Source of the DNA: Apostichopus japonicus
Taxonomy: Eukaryota; Echinodermata; Holothuroidea; Aspidochirotida; Stichopodidae
Direction of reading: 5' to 3'
Assembly (NCBI RefSeq): GCF_037975245.1
Contig: NC_092562.1
Span: forward strand, 17,931,521-17,995,520
DNA length: 64,000 nt
Made by a program: the position numbers and the translations under genes
The notes under the pieces: model-generated
Seen by the model: the letters and a program-made list of their open reading frames with translations, nothing else
Told to the model about the DNA's origin: nothing
The model's database searches: none
Part shown: positions 57,101 to 64,000 of the stretch, one piece after another
How positions within the stretch are numbered: the stretch's first letter is position 1
Layout: each line of letters starts with the position of its first letter

Positions 57101-59265
57101 TTGAATCAAACAGCAAGACAAAATTATCAGCACTGCTTTTAGGAGAACGGTAAACAACACCAACAGTGATAACATCACTAGACCTCTTGGGGTTTTCTGT
57201 GGACAACTCGCACCAGACAGAATTTACAAAAGACCCTTGCAACTGAGATATCTCAACACTTACAATGTCATCCCTAACATACAGTAAAACTCCCCCACCA
57301 ATCCAATTATGAGTATCCCTTCTGTCCTAACGATACACAACATACCCCGGGTGAGAAACCTCAGCACTATCAATGTCCTCCCATAACCAAGATTCGGTGA
57401 TACCAAACACATCAGGTTTCAGATCCTCAAGAAGCACAGTAAATTCAGCAAAATTTTTACGAATACTTCTAGCATTGGTAAAGACAATCTTCAGCTTATC
57501 CCTGAAACTATGTACCTTAGCATGCCTCCTAAAGTTAGCACTATGACTATCACTTTCCTTGCTTTCAAAACGTCTATAATCGCCTCCACTAGGAACATAA
57601 TCCTTATCGAAATGTATTTCTGCCCTCATCGCCCCCAATTTAGTTTAAACATAGCTGTTCAACAGGTAATTCACCATCCTACCAAACAACGAGACCCCGG
57701 TATTAGCTAAGTGCAACCCATCCCTGGCGAACAAATCCCTTCTAGACTGGAAAGATGAACACATGTCAACAAATGTGAAGCCGAAGTCAGCACACAGACT
57801 ATGCAAGAAACCATTCAAAGTTACAATCTTATCTGACTGAACCTTGTTGTCAAATCTTGGCAATATACTACATATGACAACTTTAGCCCGAGTTTGATGC
57901 TGGTCGACACATCAATTCATTAATGTTTTGCGACCCCTTCTGCACATTATTGGTGCCTACCTGGACCACAGCCACCTCCTCATCTGACACGATTTTGTTT
58001 ACCCTTTTACTGACATCCTGGATTTTAGCACCTGGCAAACATACCCTGGCCCTTTTTGCTTTATACGCCCTGCAGCACTCTCGGTCTACATACCGTACTA
58101 GTGAATCCCCACACAATACCATTCTTCCTCTCGACTTCTCCCGTCCCCACTGACCGCTGTTTAAAACCACACTACCATCGTCTATCACATCACAATCATC
58201 ACGCACTTCGTCCACTACTAGCCACTCACTATTTCCCTCCTGGGAGACTTCATTCCCATCACCAACATCACGCAACTCACAGGTAACACGTCGAAACCAT
58301 TACAAGTTGGAACATCCTCGCAAAGATCCCTTTCTACAACTGCACTACTTACAGTCCTACTATTCCCGACTTCCGTACATTCACAACTACAGCTATTCAA
58401 TAGCTCCTCTAATTCCTTAAATTTCACACACTTATCGCAAACAAACACAATAGCTTTACTAGACGCTGAATTAAAATCACATTCCAAGCAAGAAATCTCA
58501 AACTCGATCCACATGTTATACTCGTCACAGCAGACTAAACGATCAGGCACAGCCATAACGAAAACACTAAGTCACAGAAAAACCCGCGAACACAGAAAAC
58601 CGAAACTCACGGTGAGCAGCTTAGGCTCAACAGAGACTGTACACTGAACGATAGGATACACTGACGCTACAGACCTAAAACCACGGACAACACTTAAACA
58701 GGACAAAAACCAGGACAGATTGAACACAAAAACTTGCAGAATGACAGGAAAAGACAATATAAAACGAATACACTAAGTCATAGAAAAACCCGCGAACACA
58801 GAAAATCGATACTCACGGTGAGCAGCATAGGCTTAACATGACAGGAAAGGATTCGACAAACTGACCTGACATGGAAATCCCTATTTATTGCAATTCATGA
58901 ACTTACTTGTCAAGTTGTATGTAACATATTGAGTAAACTTGTTAATATTCCACATTTGAATTTGCAAGTGTTGATAATGACACGGATAAAATGTCTGGAC
59001 GACGAAATCGTTTCTTAATCGAAAAAGTATACATTCACTACTCGTTATATTTAACGATCAACCAAGTGGTGATTTTTTTTTTTTACAAAAGGTTGTGAGC
59101 TGGCTTGATGAATTGAAATCAAATTTCGAATGAGCTTTAAAATAGTTATTTGCAATTGAAACAACAAAGAAAATAAGAGAAAAGCTTGAGTGATTTCCTT
59201 ACCTGATACGCAGGAGGTGAATCCATCACCACGGAAAGATCTTTTCCTCGCATCTCTTGAGCCAT
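48114..59265 (-). CDS. BRICHOS-domain type II membrane protein, copy D (complete, five exons)
   Basis: Coding order of exons: 59265-59203, 50698-50537, 50133-50014, 49730-49590, 48365-48114; 245 residues. Exon 1 encodes the same 21 residues as copy C. The transmembrane exon has LYVIAVTVTIVTLLVLSFGV. BRICHOS core: FEMSDGVPRNEKMMV, the Asp in TFDHDK, first Cys in NNCYF and second in DQCIDS. The last exon runs through possible R-x-x-R cleavage motifs (RIVR) to CELWVIVTDCETYFITVC, a strand-forming tail with three cysteines that is homologous to the end of copy B (IVTDCE). Intron 1 is 8.5 kb because of a THAP fragment, a gypsy remnant and a LINE; splice sites are intact, so the gene may still be expressed. 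Confidence 0.82.
51153..51290 (+). pseudogene. THAP-domain N-terminal fragment
   Basis: ATG at 51153 starts MPSRYVVAGCSTTSKKGF, then LHAFPKDDRKRRI and a TGA at 51248-51250. M-P-x-x-C-x-(A)-x-x-C and the FPKD motif are hallmarks of the THAP zinc finger, found in P-element transposases and host regulators. A one-base shift would continue with a Trp as in the family, so this is a broken copy. It lies in intron 1 of gene D. The upstream 150 bases contain a TGACGTCA element at about 50992. Confidence 0.6.
51428..53178 (+). mobile_element. Ty3/gypsy retrotransposon, 3' pol fragment
   Basis: The RNase H part begins at about 51428 (YAQIEKEMLGILFGCERFHEYLYG), with TDHKPLEAIF and the end KPGKELYIADTLSR after a frame change near 51615. 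Then come a zinc-binding integrase region (CEICNKYRNQ at about 52095), the integrase core (GADLFEWRGKDFLILIDYYN, LVSDNGPQF) and a C-terminal part (52508-52978, with QRLFGRRTKTRLP). Gag, protease and reverse transcriptase are absent; three frame breaks. The purine tract AAAGAAAGGGAGA precedes the 3' LTR at 53179. Confidence 0.85.
53179..53455 (+). repeat. 3' LTR of the gypsy element (approximate end)
   Basis: Begins TGTTACATATTG right after a polypurine tract. Contains a TATA-like GCTTATATAACAG. The end is uncertain; a CA about 275 bases on (ATTACACA) is a reasonable limit. No 5' LTR was found. Confidence 0.55.
53456..54591. other. Gene D intron 1, partly paralogous to gene C intron 1
   Basis: From about 54070 the sequence is collinear with 25010-25540 in gene C intron 1 (for example TTTAGGACTGCAACTCTGATG-like tract at 54340). 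53456-54070 is unassigned. Confidence 0.55.
54794..57638 (-). pseudogene. CR1-type LINE ORF2 (endonuclease plus reverse transcriptase), broken
   Basis: The APE endonuclease reads FTNARSIRKNF and GITESWLWED (57638-57327), then GVVYRSPKSS, MGDFNFPDINW and TSDHDILAF (57242-56751). The reverse transcriptase has QHGFWQKRSC, VFLDFQKAFDKVPHH, GVPQGSVLGPLLF and the catalytic KFADDTKLY (55942-55283). The C-terminal region RPHLEYALQAWNPY and RRATRL is at 55213-55013. There are at least five frame interruptions. Some codons between segments, such as GGGVLLYV near 57290, are readable in other frames. Confidence 0.85.
57645..58556 (-). pseudogene. CR1-type LINE ORF1 (PHD-like zinc domain plus SGNH esterase), broken
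   Basis: 58556-58218 begins MAVPDRLVCCDEYNMWIEFE with a Cys-rich finger (CCDEYNMW...CLEC...CDKC) like the PHD-type domain of CR1 ORF1s. 58275-57883 has the SGNH-hydrolase blocks LCGDSLVRY (nucleophile Ser) and VQVGTNNV. 57863-57645 carries the last block DGLHLANTG, with the catalytic Asp and His. Frame changes near 58270 and 57885 split it. CR1 ORF1 proteins with esterase domains are a known lineage. Confidence 0.8.
58558..58837 (-). repeat. Tandem 5'-end repeat of the CR1-type LINE
   Basis: ACACTAAGTCACAGAAAAAC at 58564 recurs as ACACTAAGTCATAGAAAAAC at 58770, a 206-base period; the second unit is cut at about 58837. Both units contain CTCACGGTGAGCAGC. It probably represents duplicated promoter/5'UTR modules. 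Confidence 0.65.
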
Positions 59266-60375
59266 AGCGATGAAATAACTTGCAGCGATGTTTGGCACAA
59301 CTGTATATCAGTCGAAGAAATTGTAAGTGTAGCTGGCGTTTATTGGGTTCTAGTCACCATCCCGGCTCCTTTTATCCTTTCTGGTAAGCTTACTTTTCTC
59401 TTAAAATCCGAGTTACATGTGTCATTGACGTAAGTTATTATAACAGAGGACCGGATCCATGTTACAATTAGTTTCCAAGAATATGAAAGGTTTTATTAAA
59501 GGTTTGATGACGCTGGCTGGGTACCTGTGACCTATAGAAACACATATTATTGTAAAATAAATAATATAAAAACAGCCAGATCGACCCTGGTATCTTTATA
59601 CCATCATACTTCTCGGAAATCCCCAAGATCAACCAAAGGTCACCGATACTATAGAAATACAAAACATGTTAATACTAAATACAGCTGTTATCCGCTACAC
59701 TAATGGGGGCGTCAACTAGTTGAAACCGCTTGTCCTTTTGTCGATATGACACCATCAATGGATATATATAAAAGACATAAATATAAGCGTAGGCGGCGTT
59801 TATTATGTCCGAGTCACCGTCCCAGCTCCTTTTATCCTTTCCATTGGACGTCTAAACATTTTTTCCCCTTTCAATAAAGACCCCTAAACATTCCCATTCC
59901 TATTTCTTCAAGTGAAGGTCTGCTTAAACGACCCCAAGGCAACAACGCCTTATTCATCAAACCAGGGTCTGCCTCTTTGCACGTTACTGTAATGTCTTCC
60001 CTTAAACCTACTGTAATGTATTCATGTTAACCTTCTATTGTACTATTGCTAAAATCAGTTACCTCGCTCTAGAACATAGAAATTTAACGTGGATTGAATA
60101 TAATGATTATGACAATAATTATTTTCATTTAATAGAAACCGGATTTAAAAGGGGTTTGGGTGGCTAAATCATGTGCCGATTACATGTTTTCGAAATCGAC
60201 AGATGACTTTATACACACGTGAGGAAGGGTATTCCAATTAAATGGGTTTTCAATGTCATTCATCTCGACACTTTCAAAATAAGGATTTTACTTGTTCCAG
60301 GAACCTGAACATAGCTCACTGCTCGCATAAATTTGCATACAAGACAACTGTGTTGGAACAAGCGCAATAATATAT
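59266..60375 (-). repeat. Upstream region of gene D (promoter-bearing repeat)
   Basis: Proximal promoter (59266-59400), a middle tract shared with 26250-26520 and 13640-13930, a second promoter-like block (59780-59850) and a distal tract (59910-60375). It is the least interrupted copy and serves as reference for the other copies. Confidence 0.65.
59369..59376 (-). promoter_or_regulatory. TATA box of BRICHOS copy D
   Basis: The minus strand has GGATAAAAGGAGCCGGGATGG about 104 bases before the ATG at 59265. A second copy of the same block with an intact TATA lies upstream at 59829-59836. Confidence 0.55.
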
Positions 60376-60547
60376 CGCAATTATCTAAAAACATCAGTGA
60401 AAGCAGCTAAAAAACAAGTGTATAGCAACTATTAACAAAGTTACACATAAACTCAAACAAGCCCAACCAAGTTTATTCAGGTTTTTTTTTTCGAAAAGGA
60501 AGAGAAGAAACACTTATAATTGTTTCAGAACAAAGAATAATCTAATT

Positions 60548-61500
60548 TTAAATGTTAAACTTTGGCACTGCGCCGATGATTAAAGAAATTAAAGAAGAAG
60601 CACACCCAGCTATTATCACTAACTTTGAGGATGGAACCGATTGTGATGAACACCTGAACAAAATGGAAACATCACTGGTCTTAATGTTAATTGGTATGCA
60701 GAACTTAAGAAGTTACAACTTGAGCCACATTTAGCTGAAGTTTGGAATGTTTAATTAATTTATTTTTCATTAAACTATTTTTTTATTAAACTTGCTTTGT
60801 TGGCACTGCGCCGATTATTAACGAAATCAAAGAAGAAGCACACCCAGCTATTATCACTACCTTTAAGGATGGAACCTGTTGTGATGAACACCTGAAAAAT
60901 GGAAACATCACTTGTCTTAATGTTGATTCATATACAGAACTTAAGAGGTTACAACTTGAGCCACAATGAGTTGAAGTTTGTAATGTTTTATTTTGTATTT
61001 TTTATTAAACTATTTTTTTTTTTTATTAAACTTGCTTTGTTGGCACTGCGCCGATTATTAACGAAATCAAAGAAGAAGCACACCCAGCTATTATCACTAC
61101 CTTTAAGGATGGAACCTATTGTGATGAACCCCTGAAAAAATGGAAACATCACTTGTCTTAATGTTGTTTCATATACAGAACTTAAGAGGTTACAACTTGA
61201 GCCACAATGAGTTGAAGTTTGGAATGTTTTATTTTGTATTTTTTATTAAACTATTTTTTTTTATTAAACTTGCTTTGTTGGCACTGCGCCAATGATTAAC
61301 GAAATTAAAGAAGAAGCACGCCCATCTAGTATCACTAACGTTAAGGATTGAACCGATTGTGATGAACAACTTAACAAAATGGAATCATCACTGGTGTTAA
61401 TGTTATTTCATACACAGAACTTTAGAGGTTACAGCTTGAGCCACAATAAGCTGAATTTTGGAATGTTTTTTTTTTCTCTTTTTATTAATCTTGCTTTGCT
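60548..61500. repeat. Tandem array, four units of about 240 bp
   Basis: Units start with TTGGCACTGCGCC at 60562, 60800, 61040 and 61278 (periods 238, 240, 238). Each ends in a T-rich tract with TATTAAACTTGCTTTG. Locus C has one unit (28190). Confidence 0.9.
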
Positions 61501-61562
61501 TCTTAAAGAGACACAAACTCAACACCCTGTTTTTTTTCCATATTTCAAGGTGGAATGTTAAC

Positions 61563-61800
61563 AGATTTGACCCTGAAAACAATGCCTGCATAATGTCATA
61601 TCAACTAGCTTCAATATTTTAGATTCTACATTTACAAAACCCATTACTTTAAAAACGTGTAATCGACGCGGGATTTAGCCACAAAACCCCTTTTAAAACC
61701 GAATTTGGTCCTGAAACCAATGCCAGCATAATGTCATATCAACTAGCTTCAATATTTTAGTTTCTACATTCGCGAAACCCATTACTTTAACCAGAATGCA
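61563..61800. repeat. Pair of direct repeats, about 142-base period
   Basis: ATGTCATATCAACTAGCTTC occurs at about 61594 and 61731, with flanks matching (CAATATTTTAG, ACCCATTACTTT). The intervening AATCGACGCGGGATTTAGCC tract also ends the BRICHOS upstream repeats. Confidence 0.75.
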
Positions 61801-63030
61801 GAATGCATTGAGGTTTCGATGACTTCAATGCACTAGACTTATGCTTGTTAGAATAACCAGAACTAGCTGTTACAATTACACTATGGCATGATAACAGAGG
61901 TCAGTCTACTGTACGTGGCTATACACACCTCCATCAAAAACAATAGGGGTCTTGTACTCAATGTTATGAATCCACACAACAAGTATTAGAGGTATCCACG
62001 ATTTCCATCTTTACATATCATGTAAAAGGTTTTTCAGAGTTTAACCTCTGGTGACCTATAGGAGATTTGACCTCACAAGCAATAGGATTCTTGTACTCAA
62101 TATGGCAAATCCATTTACCATGTATGAAAAGTATCAATGATTGCTATCATGAGGAATCATGTTGTGAAGATTTTCAGGCCTCAACAAATTAATTATCCAA
62201 TTAATTATCTGTCTGTTAGCTGCAGATTGTTGCGCGAGAAATATCGCTATAACTCCATTTCACTGCCAAAATCAAAGCAACCTTTTACGCAATGTTAATC
62301 TGAGGTTGTAATGCATCTCTCTTCCAAAATTCATATTAGTAACAACAGCAAACTTGTCTCAAAACTCCTTAATTTGTTCTATACTTTGCGAATGATGACT
62401 GATAGCCAGTAGGAAAATTGCCTTAAGAAACCATGTAGGAGATGTTTTGCCATCTTAAGTGTATTGGTATTCTGACTCGTAGTCTTCACGTTGTTGTTCT
62501 AACGAACCCTTTTCTACCCAACCGTTGCTGGCCTAGACAACATAAATATGCTCACAGGCCTACCCAGGTTTGTTCAAGTTGTCCCATAATCATAAACGCG
62601 ACGAAAGTCGAACGTTACTGTTAAGGCCTAGCTATTCTGAAACTGGTGGAAGAGACTACACAAATTGAGATCAACAGCCGATCCAGACAAAACCTTGCCA
62701 AACTAAGACCGTTTTACACAATTATTTTGAATTGGTCATAGTACAAAATCGAACAAGAAGAACTGTTAAGCTTCAAAAACGCTGCTTGGTCACAACGAAA
62801 CTACATCCAACCTGAAATAAATACGACAAAAAAGTACACCTTTTTTGCACGCAAAATAAGGCTTCCGAGCGGTACGTTGAAGCCAATGCAAATTTAGTCG
62901 AACTTAATGTTTTAGATTCTACGGTTGCCCATAAGCTCATCTCCAATTGCCAATAGCCTCCTAATCGTACGAGGCGTAACACACATTATATCTGATATGC
63001 TGGTCTGTGGGAGAGACGGTAACTTATAAA
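61801..63030. other. Non-coding stretch, mostly unassigned
   Basis: 61960-62110 shares 'aataggattcttgtactcaatatgg' with the degenerate repeat at 63.0-63.55 kb. No exon is supported. Confidence 0.4.
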
Positions 63031-63560
63031 ACAAGGTTCCACAATTTGGAGTCTCGTGACTCCAAATGACATTTGACCTCAATAAAATCTTGTACTGAAC
63101 GCGTACCAACTAAATATGAGATTCGTCCAACCTTCCCTTCTTGAGTTATCGTCTTTACACGGTTTTTCACAATTTGACCTCTAGTGACCCCCAGATGGAC
63201 TTGGATCTCAACCAAACACAATAGGGATCTTGAACTCAATGTGGTACTTCTTCACACGATATACGAGATTGATCCAACCTTTTTGTCTTGAGATGTCAAG
63301 GTTTACACAATTTGGCCCCTGGTGACCCCAAATGAACTTTGACCTCCACAATAAACAATAGGCTTTGCTCCTTAATTAATATTAGATTGGTCCAAGCTTA
63401 CCTCCTTGAGATATCTTGTTTACGAGGTTTTAACTATTTGGCCCCTGGTGACTCCAAGTGACCTTTGACCTCCCCTCAAAACAATAGGGTTCTTCTACTC
63501 AGTGTGGTACTCATAAACATCAAAAATAAAATTGTCCAAGCTTCCCTTCTTGAGATATCG
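63031..63560. repeat. Degenerate repeat with GACCTTTGACCTC motifs
   Basis: About four imperfect units of 110-140 bases, each with a 'cctggtgaccccaa-tgacctttgacctc' tract, 'caatagggttcttctactc' and 'cttgagatatcgtgtttac'. DR1-like motifs: 63067-63079, 63333-63345 and 63459-63471 (exact). Confidence 0.7.
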
Positions 63561-63569
63561 TGTTTACAA

Positions 63570-63632
63570 GTGAGGCATCACACACACGCACACACCCACA
63601 CACGCACCCACACACGCATACACACACTCTCC
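63570..63632. repeat. CA-rich microsatellite
   Basis: Imperfect (CACA/CG)n run. Confidence 0.9.
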
Positions 63633-64000
63633 GCCTGCATGAATGCATAGGTTACGATTATCATCGAAACCAATAATACTTCAGTGGTGCTCCTTTAGAG
63701 GTGTTCAGTAATGCAGGTCCAAGGTAAGTTGCCTCACTAAGGTTCAACAAGTGAAATCCATTATACTGACATCTTGTAGTTGCAAAGAGCAGTTTTTAAA
63801 TTCATTTTGAAGGCACATTGGTGCCATGTTCAAACATAGTTCATATCAAGTTCACCCCGGGATATTACTATATATGAGAAGTTTTATACTTGCATACATG
63901 CCTGTTGCCAGGTCTGATTCTGTTCCAATGAAAAACAAACACCATAAAGCAGAATGGAAATTAGATGAAAACCCTACTGTGACCCCACTTTTCAAATGAT

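Larger units (their letters stand above)
54592..58837 (-). mobile_element. CR1-type LINE, nearly full length, in intron 1 of gene D
   Basis: Minus-strand element with ORF1, ORF2 and a (CTAAA)n 3' end (plus strand GTTTAGTTTAG at 54593). At its 5' end, a block of about 206 bases is partly repeated (58558-58763 and 58764-58837). Gene C has the same intron sequence without the insert: 25526 GCCGTGAGTTTATAAGC runs on to GAAGGATTCGAC, while D breaks after GAGTTTAAAA and resumes at about 58838. The insertion therefore followed the C/D duplication. Confidence 0.85.

Noticed and set aside
60552-61561. Repeated 60-78 codon frames in the 240-bp array
   Set aside because: Frames shift between units and one unit lacks the start; more likely repeat sequence than genes.

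Overview
The window is animal nuclear DNA: AT-rich, with spliced genes whose exons are bounded by AG/GT and large amounts of degraded transposon sequence. The transposon set (CR1/L2-type LINEs, a Penelope-like element with a GIY-YIG end, a Ty3/gypsy fragment, tRNA-derived SINEs, hAT- and Mutator-like miniature elements) and the gene family suggest a marine invertebrate, perhaps an echinoderm. The species is inference only; nothing in the sequence fixes it.

The host genes form one local family of BRICHOS-domain type II membrane proteins. Four copies were assembled by reading exons: A (596-2333, +, first exon off the left edge), B (6865-11749, -), C (21409-26086, -) and D (48114-59265, -). A fifth, E (43595-44095, +), is a broken inverted duplicate of part of C. 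The complete copies share one five-exon plan: a short cytoplasmic exon, a transmembrane exon, two BRICHOS exons, and a last exon with the second BRICHOS cysteine and a C-terminal tail. Every exon junction is phase 0. The BRICHOS core is conserved but the tails are not: A and B end in hydrophobic strand-forming peptides, D in a three-cysteine strand-forming peptide, and C in a short acidic CxxC tail. BRICHOS domains are known to chaperone strand-prone segments of their own precursors, and polychaete BRICHOS precursors release antimicrobial hairpins, so this looks like a locus diversifying its client peptides.

Layout. 0-12 kb: genes A and B, convergent. 13-15 kb: two opposed copies of the BRICHOS 5' region, without exon 1. 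16.4-18.2 kb: SINEs and a segment repeated at 41-43 kb. 21.4-28.4 kb: gene C and its upstream region, interrupted by two miniature DNA transposons. 29-39 kb: a Penelope-like element split by an 8.7 kb insertion that has terminal inverted repeats and a 6-bp target duplication; LINE sequences lie inside the insertion. 39-43 kb: TA repeats, a duplicated segment and a hAT-like element. 43.5-45.3 kb: pseudogene E. 48-59 kb: gene D, whose first intron holds a THAP fragment, a gypsy remnant with a 3' LTR, and a CR1-type LINE. 59-64 kb: duplicated upstream sequence, a 240-bp tandem array and a repeat carrying nuclear-receptor-like DR1 motifs.

The C locus (about 24.3-28.4 kb) and the D locus (about 50.7-60.7 kb) are paralogous segments. 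Comparing them gives filled and empty sites that date several insertions after the duplication.
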